Source: an uncultured Pelagibacteraceae bacterium
GTDB taxonomy: Bacteria > Pseudomonadota > Alphaproteobacteria > Pelagibacterales > Pelagibacteraceae
NCBI GenBank assembly: GCA_902623495.1
Contig: CACNTW010000012.1
Location: forward strand, 1-34,629
Direction of reading: 5' to 3'
Length of the DNA stretch: 34,629 nt
The notes below the pieces were generated by a model that was not told the DNA's origin, did no database searches, and was given only the letters and a program-made list of their open reading frames with translations. Shown in pieces: positions 24,582 through 31,936 of the stretch (its first letter is position 1; the number at the start of each line of letters is the position of its first letter). The translations under genes were made by a program, and so were the position numbers.

Positions 24582-24809
24582 GTGAACAAAGAAAACGCAA
24601 GTAAACTGTGGAAAATGATACAGGAAGCTGGCGATTATTTACATGGTCAACTTCCTGATCATCCAAATCATCCAAAAGGAAGAAATCCATATGCTCATGT
24701 AGCAATATGTATAAAAAACAAATTTAATTCTACTTATAAAGATATTCCTGATGACAAATTTGATGAAGTAATCAACTATATTAAATTTTTAAAAGAAAAT
24801 CCTAGTTAA
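24582..24809 (+). CDS. 75-residue protein resembling the C-terminal domain of phage antirepressors (ORF6C/P22_AR_C-like)
   Basis: A small soluble protein starting with GTG. An in-frame stop lies 21 bases upstream, so no longer N-terminus exists. Residues about 37-72 have the pattern N-x-Y-x-x-V-x-x-x-I-K-x-x-F-x-x-x-Y-K-D-I-P-x-x-K-F-x-E-V-x-x-Y-I, which resembles the helical C-terminal domain found behind BRO, KilA-N or Rha domains in phage antirepressors. Here it stands alone, with a His/Pro-rich stretch (PDHPNHPKGRNP, 25-36) before it. No other phage gene is near. Its stop overlaps the end of the threonine aldolase gene on the other strand by 4 bases. Function unknown; the family link is from memory of the motif. 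Confidence 0.6.
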   Translation: MNKENASKLWKMIQEAGDYLHGQLPDHPNHPKGRNPYAHVAICIKNKFNSTYKDIPDDKFDEVINYIKFLKENPS

Positions 24810-25855
24810 TTCGATATAGTTTTTAGAAACTCGTCTACTTCACTACTTTTAGTATTCCAAGCTGTAACAAGTCTAACTGTCTTGCCGCCTAATTCCTCAT
24901 TGCTCATCATATATTCTTCTGTATTTAAATGCTCAACCATCTTTTTTGGCAGTTTAACAAAAACTTCATTTGCCTCAGTTGGATATTCAAGTTTAACTTG
25001 ATTACTAGAAACTAAACCATCGCTTAGTTTTTTTGCCATTAGATTTGCGTGTCTTGCGTTTTTTAACCAAACATCATTTGAGATATATCCATCTAATTGT
25101 GCAGAAACAAAACGCATTTTAGACAATAGATGACCGGATCTTTTTAACAAAAAAGGTAAATTACCAACTAATTCCTTATTAAATATAATAATTGCTTCAG
25201 CTGCTATACATCCGTTCTTCGTTGCTCCAAAAGATAATATGTCAATTCCTGATTTCCATGTCATTTCCGCGGGAGTAACATCTAGTGAAACAAGCGCATT
25301 AGCAAATCTAGCACCATCCATATGTACTTTTAATTTTTTTTTATGAGCAATTTCAGAGATATTTCTAATTTGATCTAAAGTATAAACTTCACCAGTTTCT
25401 GTTGCTTGAGTTATGCTAACAATAGATGGTTGAGTATGATGCACAATTCCAAACCCTCCAATATTATCATTTAGCTCATCAACTGTTATTTTGCCGTCTT
25501 TACCGTTTAATGGAACAAGTTTTGCTCCACCTGTATAAAATTCAGGGGCTCCACACTCATCAACATTGATATGAGAAAATTTATGGCAATAAATATTTCC
25601 AAATGATGGAGATATAGCAGAAAGTGCTAAAGCATTTGATGCAGTTCCTGATGCTGTAGGGTAAACAATTACATCCTTTTCGAAAATTTTAGAAAATTTT
25701 TCTTGTAACACACCTGAAATTTCATCGTTACCATACGGAGGAGCAATACCATCATTTGCTTTGATAATTGCATCCAAAACTTCTGGACAAGCTCCTGTAA
25801 CATTGTCTGAAGCAAATTTTACTCTTTTGCGTTTTGTATTAATTTTTGCGTTCAT
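24806..25855 (-). CDS. ltaE: Low-specificity L-threonine aldolase
   Basis: A 349-residue PLP enzyme of the beta-eliminating lyase group, splitting threonine (or allo-threonine) into glycine and acetaldehyde. Seen: FASDNVTGACPEV (14-26, matching the family's SDNxTGxxPEV opening), the YPTASGTASNALAL segment, HMDGARFAN with the PLP-ring Asp180, and the Schiff-base K213 in SFGATKNG. It lies 1 base after the amidinotransferase stop and is the last gene of that operon. In a glycine-hungry SAR11-type metabolism it would be a glycine source; in this operon it may feed the amidinotransferase. Well supported as family; exact stereospecificity is not visible. Confidence 0.9.
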   Translation of the reverse strand: MNAKINTKRKRVKFASDNVTGACPEVLDAIIKANDGIAPPYGNDEISGVLQEKFSKIFEKDVIVYPTASGTASNALALSAISPSFGNIYCHKFSHINVDECGAPEFYTGGAKLVPLNGKDGKITVDELNDNIGGFGIVHHTQPSIVSITQATETGEVYTLDQIRNISEIAHKKKLKVHMDGARFANALVSLDVTPAEMTWKSGIDILSFGATKNGCIAAEAIIIFNKELVGNLPFLLKRSGHLLSKMRFVSAQLDGYISNDVWLKNARHANLMAKKLSDGLVSSNQVKLEYPTEANEVFVKLPKKMVEHLNTEEYMMSNEELGGKTVRLVTAWNTKSSEVDEFLKTISN

Positions 25856-25856
25856 T

Positions 25857-26972
25857 TTATTGTTTTGGAAAATAATCTTTTAAAGTACCTTCTCTATAAA
25901 CATCGGCTGTACAACAATGAAGGCCTCCACCAAAAGCATATGCATCTCTCAACTCTACAGGGATAACTTCCATACCTAAATTATCTAACTGTTCAGCTTG
26001 ATATTTTTCACTTTTTTCAACGCATACAGTTTTAGGGTCAAGAACTAAAACATTCATTGATAGCCATACTGAAGAGTAACAAAGTGGTGGTGGGGTATTA
26101 TGAGCAGGTTGTGCAGCATCAATAATTTCCCATCCATTATCTTCAAATAATTTTCTTTGTTCTTTTGGAAGTCTTCGTTGTGGATTATTAATAATTAACC
26201 CTTCTTTAATTGGGGTAAAGGTTGCATCAATATGAATTGGATAAGGATCGCCTGGGAAATTTACAGCATGAACTCTATGATCCTTAAAATGTCTTTTTAT
26301 CCAATCAATTCCTTTTAAGTTAGTTGTAAATCCGTGTTGTACAACTAAATCCTTTCCAAATCTTAGAATATCTGCGGCATCAAATAATGGCTCTTCCTCG
26401 GTTGTGACAAAGTATTTATTTTCTGTCCATTCAAGTCTTTTAGTTACACCAATTTTATCTGATAAATAATCTTTTCTATAATCGGCATCTGTTAATCTGG
26501 GTTTTGGCGCTGACTCATGTCTCATATTTGGATCTTTATTATAATAATCTTTTAATAATGGTCTGTAACATAGGTACTCAAACCATCTGCACCTGTAGCT
26601 CATTGTAGCTTCTAATATTTCATTTCCCACAGTTAACAAAACATCTCTAGGTGGCATACATCCAAACATAGTTTCGGCTTTCCAGTCAGGAGTTGATGTT
26701 GGTTGATTAAAATCTAAAGGTGTTGGTCTATCAACTTTTATTCCCCTTTTTTCAAGCAAATTTGAAAAGTTATCTAATAGTTCATTAGCTTTATCGACAG
26801 TGTCCTTAGTTCTTGGACCATAAGTTCCTCGCATATCAGAGTCTTCTGGAACTTTAGCATCTAAAGCAGGTTCAGGTGCTGGAATACAAGTACCATCTGC
26901 TCTTCCAACAATTACATGTTTTAATGGATCCCATTCATTCCAACTATTAACAATCTTATTATTTTGAACCAT
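25857..26972 (-). CDS. Glycine-amidinotransferase-like enzyme (AGAT family)
   Basis: A 371-residue member of the guanidino-group-modifying superfamily, closest in motifs to L-arginine:glycine amidinotransferase. Seen: WNEWDPLKHVIVGRADG (11-27), the FDAADI stretch with Asp (197-202), H248 in HIDATF, and the nucleophile C353 in GGGLHCCTADV. These correspond to the Asp-His-Cys catalytic residues of human AGAT. The enzyme transfers an amidino group from arginine to an amine acceptor; glycine would give guanidinoacetate, but related enzymes use inosamine phosphate or other amines, so the acceptor is open. No signal peptide. Between a DMT transporter (6 bases upstream) and threonine aldolase (1 base downstream), all minus strand, so co-transcription is likely. 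Confidence 0.88.
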   Translation of the reverse strand: MVQNNKIVNSWNEWDPLKHVIVGRADGTCIPAPEPALDAKVPEDSDMRGTYGPRTKDTVDKANELLDNFSNLLEKRGIKVDRPTPLDFNQPTSTPDWKAETMFGCMPPRDVLLTVGNEILEATMSYRCRWFEYLCYRPLLKDYYNKDPNMRHESAPKPRLTDADYRKDYLSDKIGVTKRLEWTENKYFVTTEEEPLFDAADILRFGKDLVVQHGFTTNLKGIDWIKRHFKDHRVHAVNFPGDPYPIHIDATFTPIKEGLIINNPQRRLPKEQRKLFEDNGWEIIDAAQPAHNTPPPLCYSSVWLSMNVLVLDPKTVCVEKSEKYQAEQLDNLGMEVIPVELRDAYAFGGGLHCCTADVYREGTLKDYFPKQ

Positions 26973-26978
26973 GTAAAA

Positions 26979-27884
26979 TTAATTTAATCCAATAAATCTT
27001 CTATTAGATTGCATTATCATACTATAATAAAAAATAGCTAAAAAAATAAAGAAGCCACCAATAATTGTATTTGTTGAAGGAATTTCATTTATTCCAAGCC
27101 AAGGAAGCCAAACCCAAAATATTCCTCCTATTACTTCAGTCAATGATAGTAAAGTCAAATCAGCTGCTGGAATATGTTTTGATCCAATTGAGTAAAGAAT
27201 TAAACCCATACAAACAAGTGTTCCATGAGTAGCAAATAATGCTTCATTTTTATTTGAAGATAAGAAATTTGCATCATTATTTAAAAGCATAACTGTTGAA
27301 AATAAAAAACAAAATAAGCCTGCTATAGCAACTGTTGTAAACTTGGGGGTTTGTTTTCTCCATCTCAGACTTACTGAAAAAATTGAAAAACCTAGTGCAG
27401 ATACTAATCCAAATATTAGACCCATTAAAGAATTTTCTTCGGTATTACCGTAGGCCATTACTATTATACCAAATGCAGCAACTAAAATTGATATCCAAAC
27501 TGTGATTGAAATTTTTTCTTTCAAAAATAGGAAACCAAGTAGCGCGGTTATAAAAGGCATTGCAGCTAAACATAATAAAGTTACTGCTGCTGTCGTGTTA
27601 GTAATTGACCAAATAAAAGTTATCATTGCTGTTCCTAAACCAACACCACCTATAATTCCAGATATCCCAATTTTTAAATAATTTTTATAAAATGAAATTC
27701 CTTCTTCCAAGAATAAGTAAATATTGAGCAATAAAAAAATAACAATGCCTCTTGCAAACAAGTATTGCCAAGGGACAGTTTCAGGTTGATCTATATGTCT
27801 TACAACATATGGTCCAAATGACCAAAGTATGCCTGCAAATAAAACAATTGGAATAGCTACCTTAGGATTTTTTAAATCAGGCAT
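26979..27884 (-). CDS. DMT-superfamily (EamA) transporter of the amidinotransferase operon
   Basis: A 301-residue membrane protein with about ten transmembrane segments and two EamA repeats; the first ends near CLAAMPFITALLGFLFLKEKIS and the second in TLLSLTEVIGGIFWVWLPWLG. It is related in layout to the DMT protein at 18611 but clearly diverged. It heads the minus-strand operon with the amidinotransferase and threonine aldolase, so a natural guess is transport of a substrate or product of these enzymes (glycine, threonine, a guanidino compound); the sequence does not show direction or substrate. Divergent from the scaffold gene at 27932 with 47 bases between starts. Confidence 0.85.
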   Translation of the reverse strand: MPDLKNPKVAIPIVLFAGILWSFGPYVVRHIDQPETVPWQYLFARGIVIFLLLNIYLFLEEGISFYKNYLKIGISGIIGGVGLGTAMITFIWSITNTTAAVTLLCLAAMPFITALLGFLFLKEKISITVWISILVAAFGIIVMAYGNTEENSLMGLIFGLVSALGFSIFSVSLRWRKQTPKFTTVAIAGLFCFLFSTVMLLNNDANFLSSNKNEALFATHGTLVCMGLILYSIGSKHIPAADLTLLSLTEVIGGIFWVWLPWLGINEIPSTNTIIGGFFIFLAIFYYSMIMQSNRRFIGLN

Positions 27885-27931
27885 AAATTAATTTATTTTT
27901 TATAAATTTTTAGTGATATTATTAAATAAAT

Positions 27932-28333
27932 ATGGATTTAGATATAATAAAAATTGCATCCGACACAACTAATAATAAAATATTGAAAGATTACACTCAT
28001 AGATCGAAATATAAAAATAAAACTTGTGGTGATATAATTGAAATGAGAGTTAATATTAAGAAAAACATAATACAAGATATTGGGTATCAGACAAAGTCCT
28101 GTGTTTACTGTCAAGCTTCTGCAAGCCTAATATCTCATAAACTTATCAAAAAAAGTAAAAATAAAGTGAATTACTTATTAAAAAATCTTATCGGTTATTT
28201 TGAAAATGAAATTAAACCTTTGCCAAAAAATCTAAATAAATTTAATAAATTGTTTAATAAAAAAAATATATCTAGAAAAAACTGTGTATTAATGCCATTA
28301 ATTGCACTTAAGAAACTCAGCATTGATGAATAA
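27932..28333 (+). CDS. IscU/NifU-N-like iron-sulfur scaffold protein
   Basis: A 133-residue protein matching the alphaproteobacterial branch of the IscU/NifU N-terminal family. Conserved points: C32 in TCGDII, C57 in SCVYCQASASL (relatives usually have CALGQASAS), and C118 in NCVLMPLIAL, the three cysteines expected to hold a nascent cluster. C60 is an additional cysteine. The D of the usual G-D motif is present (D34). Compared with canonical IscU, the C-terminal part is Lys/Asn-rich and the LPPVK Hsc66-recognition motif is absent. It overlaps the HPP gene by 8 bases and has no other Fe-S assembly genes nearby. It may be a dedicated scaffold or an evolved relative. Confidence 0.78.
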   Translation: MDLDIIKIASDTTNNKILKDYTHRSKYKNKTCGDIIEMRVNIKKNIIQDIGYQTKSCVYCQASASLISHKLIKKSKNKVNYLLKNLIGYFENEIKPLPKNLNKFNKLFNKKNISRKNCVLMPLIALKKLSIDE

Positions 28334-28790
28334 TTTAGATATTAAAAAACCTGTTATCGCTGCAATATTTTCTACTTTGACAATTGGGGTTTTGTCATTG
28401 CTTACTTATAAAACACCTTACGGATTATTTTTGATTGCTTCCTTTGGTTCTACCATGGTTTTACTTTATGGGTATCCAGAAAGTCCTTTTGCAAAACCAA
28501 AAAATATATTTTTTGGTCATTTTTTAACCTCGCTTGTTGGTGTGATATTCGTGAATTTCGTTCCACTCCCGATATATATTATTATACCTGTCGCTGTTGG
28601 AATAGGTGTCGGATTAATGATTATTCTTAATGTTACCCACCCTCCTGCAGGTGGAAATCCGATAATTGTGATCATGGGATCAGTTTCTTTTGAATATTTA
28701 ATATCCCCAGTTATAAGTGGATCAATTATTGTGATTGTTTTCGGCATAATCTTGAATAAATTTATTGCTAAAAGGAATTACCCAAAATAA
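28326..28790 (+). CDS. HPP-family membrane protein
   Basis: A 154-residue membrane protein with four to five hydrophobic segments and the naming motif HPPAGG (within NVTHPPAGGNPI, about 103-114). I chose the ATG at 28326, which overlaps the scaffold gene by 8 bases; a TTG at 28302 would add eight unlikely residues. In plants and cyanobacteria some HPP proteins have been linked to nitrite transport, but for this bacterial branch the function is unknown. The overlap implies translation coupled to the scaffold gene. Confidence 0.82.
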   Translation: MNNLDIKKPVIAAIFSTLTIGVLSLLTYKTPYGLFLIASFGSTMVLLYGYPESPFAKPKNIFFGHFLTSLVGVIFVNFVPLPIYIIIPVAVGIGVGLMIILNVTHPPAGGNPIIVIMGSVSFEYLISPVISGSIIVIVFGIILNKFIAKRNYPK

Positions 28791-28803
28791 ACACAATTTG
28801 TTT

Positions 28804-28871
28804 GCTAGTCCTATTTAACTTGTGCTAGTCTTTTCAAATAATAATTAATAATTCAGCTTTAAGAAGCTAGT
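28804..28871 (+). promoter_or_regulatory. Repeated GCTAGTC motif upstream of formate dehydrogenase
   Basis: GCTAGTC occurs at 28804-28810 and again at 28824-28830, exactly 20 bases (about two helical turns) apart and each preceded by T-rich bases. A third, partial copy GCTAGT is at 28866-28871, just before the ribosome-binding site AGGAG (28875-28879). The 94-base gap between HPP and formate dehydrogenase should hold the promoter of the latter; the spaced repeats look like a tandem operator. No regulator is identified. Confidence 0.4.
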
Positions 28872-28884
28872 AATAGGAGTAAAA

Positions 28885-30084
28885 ATGAAAGTACTTTGTG
28901 TATTGTATGATGATCCAAAAGGAGGAATGCCTAAATCTTATCCTCTGTCGGATTTACCAAAATTAGAGAAATATCCAGATGGAATGACATTGCCATCACC
29001 TAAAGGAAGAGATTTTACACCAGGCCAATTACTTGGTTGTGTTTCAGGTGAACTTGGTTTGAGAAAATTTTTAGAGAGCAATGGACACGAGTTAGTTGTT
29101 ACTAACAGTAAAGATGGAGATGGATGCGAAGCGGATAAACATATTGTTGATGCTGACATTGTTATCTCTCAACCATTTTTCCCTTATTATTTAACTAAAG
29201 AAAGAATCGCTAAAGCTAAAAACCTTAAGATGGCAATTACAGCAGGAATAGGTTCTGATCACGTTGATTTACAAGCAGCAATGGATAATAAAATTGATGT
29301 TGTTGAAGTAACTTTTTGTAATTCTAGATCAGTTGCTGAACACATAGTAATGATGATTGTCTCAATGGTTAGAGATTATCACAATCAACATAGAATAGTT
29401 AATGAAGGTGGATGGAATATTGCAGATGCTGTTCAGAGAAGTTACGACGTTGAAGGAATGCATATAGGAACTGTTGCTGCTGGAAGAATCGGTTTAGATG
29501 CACTTAGAAAAATGAAACCGTTTGATGTTCATTTACACTATTTTGATAGACATAAATTACCTGACAGTGTTGAAAAAGAACTAAACTTAACTTTTCATGA
29601 ATCTGTGGAGTCTATGGTAAAAGTTTGCGACGTTGTTACAATCAATTGTCCACTTCATCCAGAAACTGAAAATTTGTTTGATGATGAAATGATAAGTAAA
29701 ATGAAAAAAGGGGCGTACATAGTTAATACTGCAAGAGGTAAAATTTGTAATCGAGATGCAATAGCTAAAGCCCTTAAAAGTGGACAGCTAAGTGGATACG
29801 CAGGCGATGTATGGTTTCCACAGCCTGCTCCAAATGACCATGTATGGAGAACAATGCCAAATCATGGAATGACACCACACACTTCTGGTACATCTTTATC
29901 TGCTCAAGCAAGATATGCAGATGGTGTCAGAGAAATATTAGAATGTTTCTTTGAAGGAAATGAAATTAGAAATCAATATTTGATCGTAAAAGATGGCCAA
30001 TTAGCAGGAATGGGTGCGCACTCTTACAGTAAAGGGTCTGCAACTAGTGGATCAGAAGAGGCTGCTAAATATCAAAAAAAATAA
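28885..30084 (+). CDS. fdh: NAD-dependent formate dehydrogenase
   Basis: A 399-residue metal-free formate dehydrogenase (D-2-hydroxyacid dehydrogenase superfamily) oxidising formate to CO2 and producing NADH. It aligns by eye over its full length with the Pseudomonas sp. 101 enzyme, with identical numbering of the key residues: N146, NAD loop GTVAAGRIG (195-203), D221 (which selects NAD over NADP), R284, D308, Q313 and catalytic H332. The C-terminal segment GAHSYSKGSA is also conserved. Strong AGGAG ribosome-binding site 5 bases before the ATG, and a long hairpin after the gene, suggest a well-expressed single-gene unit. It would provide reducing power from one-carbon compounds. Confidence 0.96.
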   Translation: MKVLCVLYDDPKGGMPKSYPLSDLPKLEKYPDGMTLPSPKGRDFTPGQLLGCVSGELGLRKFLESNGHELVVTNSKDGDGCEADKHIVDADIVISQPFFPYYLTKERIAKAKNLKMAITAGIGSDHVDLQAAMDNKIDVVEVTFCNSRSVAEHIVMMIVSMVRDYHNQHRIVNEGGWNIADAVQRSYDVEGMHIGTVAAGRIGLDALRKMKPFDVHLHYFDRHKLPDSVEKELNLTFHESVESMVKVCDVVTINCPLHPETENLFDDEMISKMKKGAYIVNTARGKICNRDAIAKALKSGQLSGYAGDVWFPQPAPNDHVWRTMPNHGMTPHTSGTSLSAQARYADGVREILECFFEGNEIRNQYLIVKDGQLAGMGAHSYSKGSATSGSEEAAKYQKK

Positions 30085-30094
30085 AATAGATTTA

Positions 30095-30131
30095 TTAAAG
30101 GTATGCTACTTAAATAAGTAGCTACCTTTAA
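30095..30131 (+). terminator. Long hairpin after formate dehydrogenase
   Basis: TTAAAGGTA-T-GCTACTT (30095-30111) pairs with AAGTAGC-TACCTTTAA (30116-30131), a 16-pair stem with one bulged base and a 4-base loop, starting 11 bases after the stop codon. No T-run follows apart from the stem's own TTTAA, so termination may need a factor, or the stem may protect the mRNA end. It shares the GGTA/GCTACC core with the hairpin after the GYD gene. Confidence 0.65.
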
Positions 30132-30170
30132 TACCATAGATTTAAACCCTCATTATTATATATTTTGTAT

Positions 30171-30743
30171 ATGAGGTTATTTTATTACTTTTTTTTATTA
30201 TTTCTTATCTCGACATCATTCTCTCATTCAAAAGATAAAGCGTATTTTGCAGGAGGTTGCTTCTGGTGCATGGAAGAGTCTTTTGAAATGTTGGAAGGTG
30301 TAGAAGAAGTTATATCTGGTTACTCAGGAGGGATCACTGCAAATCCAACATATAGGGAAGTCACTTATGGAGATACTGGTCATTTTGAGGTTGTTGAAAT
30401 AATTTATGACAAAGAGAAAATATCCTATAAAGAACTCTTAAAAAATTTCTGGCTTAATATTGATCCATTTGATGCTTATGGCCAGTTTTGCGATAAAGGA
30501 TACAGCTACAGATCTGTAGCATTTTATGAAAACGATTATCAGAAAGATTTAATTGATAAAGATATAAAAAGATTAGAAAAGAAATTTAAAAAGAAGGTAG
30601 TCACATATGTTAAAGAATTTGAGATTTTTTACAAAGCAGAGGATAAACATCAAGATTACTATCAAGTATATTTAGAAAATTATTTAAAATATAAGAAAGC
30701 ATGCAAAAGAGAGAGAATACTTGATATTATTTGGGGATCATAA
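30171..30743 (+). CDS. msrA: Peptide-methionine (S)-S-oxide reductase, exported
   Basis: A 190-residue MsrA, reducing the S form of methionine sulfoxide. I chose the ATG at 30171; a TTG two codons earlier is possible. Residues 1-18 are a hydrophobic signal peptide (cleavage near SFS-HS), so the mature enzyme is expected in the periplasm. The active site is AGGCFWCMEE with catalytic C30 and second cysteine C33. FDAYGQFCDKGYSYRS and the closing Lys-rich KKACKRER with a possible resolving Cys follow. Length of the mature part is typical. It is followed 3 bases later by the reductase gene. Confidence 0.93.
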   Translation: MRLFYYFFLLFLISTSFSHSKDKAYFAGGCFWCMEESFEMLEGVEEVISGYSGGITANPTYREVTYGDTGHFEVVEIIYDKEKISYKELLKNFWLNIDPFDAYGQFCDKGYSYRSVAFYENDYQKDLIDKDIKRLEKKFKKKVVTYVKEFEIFYKAEDKHQDYYQVYLENYLKYKKACKRERILDIIWGS

Positions 30744-30746
30744 TTA

Positions 30747-31754
30747 ATGCCTGTAACAAGCAAATTTGTAGCTTTAAAAAACTATATCCCTACAGGTTTA
30801 CCAAAAGAAACTGACTTTGAAATAAAAACTAAGGAGATATCTTTAGATACTAAGAACAATATATTGGTTTTAAATTTATGGATTTCAGTTGATCCTTATA
30901 TGAGGGCAAGGATGACTGAAAGAAAAAACTATAAACCGCCTTTTAATATTGGTGAAGAGATGGAAGGTTATGCTTTAGGTATAGTTAAAGAGTCTAAAGA
31001 CAAAAATTTTAAAGAAGGAGATATTGTTTTTAGTAATTTTGGAATGAGAGATTACTTTGTTTGTAATTCCAATGATCTAAAAAAAATTGAGCCAATGAAT
31101 ATTCCTATACAAACATATCTGGGTCCACTTGGAATGACAGGTCATACAGCTTATATAGGACTTTTTAAACATGGTGAATTAAAACCAGGTCAAACAATCC
31201 TTGTTTCTTCAGCTGGAGGTAGTGTTGGATCTACTGTTTGTCAAATTGCAAAAAATATGGGTTGTAAAGTAATTGCAAGTACAGGATCTGATGAAAAAGT
31301 TAAATGGCTGAAAAATGATTTAAAAATTGATCATGCGTTTAACTATAAAAAAATTGAAAATCTTGTTTTGCATCTTAAAGAAGTTTGTCCTGAAGGATTT
31401 GATTTATATTTTGATAATGTAGGTGGCGATTTCTTAGAGTCAGCTATTTTTCAAATGAAGAACTTTGGAAGAATTGTAATTTGTGGAAGGATATCCCAAA
31501 TGAATGCAACTAATCCTGGCTCTGGTTTAAAAAATATGGCTCATGTTCTTGTAAAAAGACTAACTATTAAAGGTTTTATAATTTTTGATCATGAAGATGA
31601 TCGAGAACAGTTTGAAACCGATATGGCTAAATGGCTATTAGAAGATAAAATTAAATTTAAAGAAACTGTTTACGAGGGTATAGAAAATACGCCAAAATCT
31701 TTCATTGATTTATTAGAAGGTAAAAACATAGGAAAAATGCTTGTAAAAATTTAA
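30747..31754 (+). CDS. Zinc-free medium-chain NADP-dependent reductase (CurA/LTB4DH-like)
   Basis: A 335-residue member of the medium-chain dehydrogenase/reductase superfamily. Diagnostic segments: WISVDPYMRARM (45-56), GEEMEGYALGIV (69-80), LGPLGMTGHTAYIGL (125-139), the nucleotide loop SSAGGSVGS (154-162), FDLYFDNVGGDFLES and ICGRISQMNA. No zinc-binding Cys cluster, as expected for this group, which reduces activated double bonds of enones and similar compounds with NADPH. Physiological substrate unknown. Starts 3 bases after msrA, so they are probably co-transcribed. Confidence 0.88.
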   Translation: MPVTSKFVALKNYIPTGLPKETDFEIKTKEISLDTKNNILVLNLWISVDPYMRARMTERKNYKPPFNIGEEMEGYALGIVKESKDKNFKEGDIVFSNFGMRDYFVCNSNDLKKIEPMNIPIQTYLGPLGMTGHTAYIGLFKHGELKPGQTILVSSAGGSVGSTVCQIAKNMGCKVIASTGSDEKVKWLKNDLKIDHAFNYKKIENLVLHLKEVCPEGFDLYFDNVGGDFLESAIFQMKNFGRIVICGRISQMNATNPGSGLKNMAHVLVKRLTIKGFIIFDHEDDREQFETDMAKWLLEDKIKFKETVYEGIENTPKSFIDLLEGKNIGKMLVKI

Positions 31755-31765
31755 TTAGAATTTTT

Positions 31766-31936
31766 ATGAAATTTTTAAAGAAATTTTATAGACCCTTTTT
31801 ATTAACCTATATTTTTTTGAGTATAGCTATCAGTTTTTATCCATCATTTGATTTTTACTCACTAAAAGGTCAAATTCTTATAATTGCCGTATCTTTTTTT
31901 AATGGGATTATGGGAGTTTACGTAAAAAAATTATAA
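31766..31936 (+). CDS. Small membrane protein, 56 residues
   Basis: An ATG at 31766, 11 bases after the reductase stop, opens a 56-residue frame with two hydrophobic stretches (about 11-24 and 37-50) separated by a short polar turn (FDFYSLKGQ), a basic N-terminus (KFLKKFYR) and a basic C-terminus (VKKL). This is the look of a two-helix inner-membrane protein with both ends in the cytoplasm. The stop overlaps the end of the convergent FAD gene by 6 bases. I do not recognise a family. Confidence 0.55.
   Translation: MKFLKKFYRPFLLTYIFLSIAISFYPSFDFYSLKGQILIIAVSFFNGIMGVYVKKL

Noticed and set aside
28302..28325. TTG start for the HPP gene
   Set aside because: The extra eight residues derive from the scaffold gene's codons in another frame; the ATG at 28326 gives the usual 8-base overlap and a normal N-terminus.
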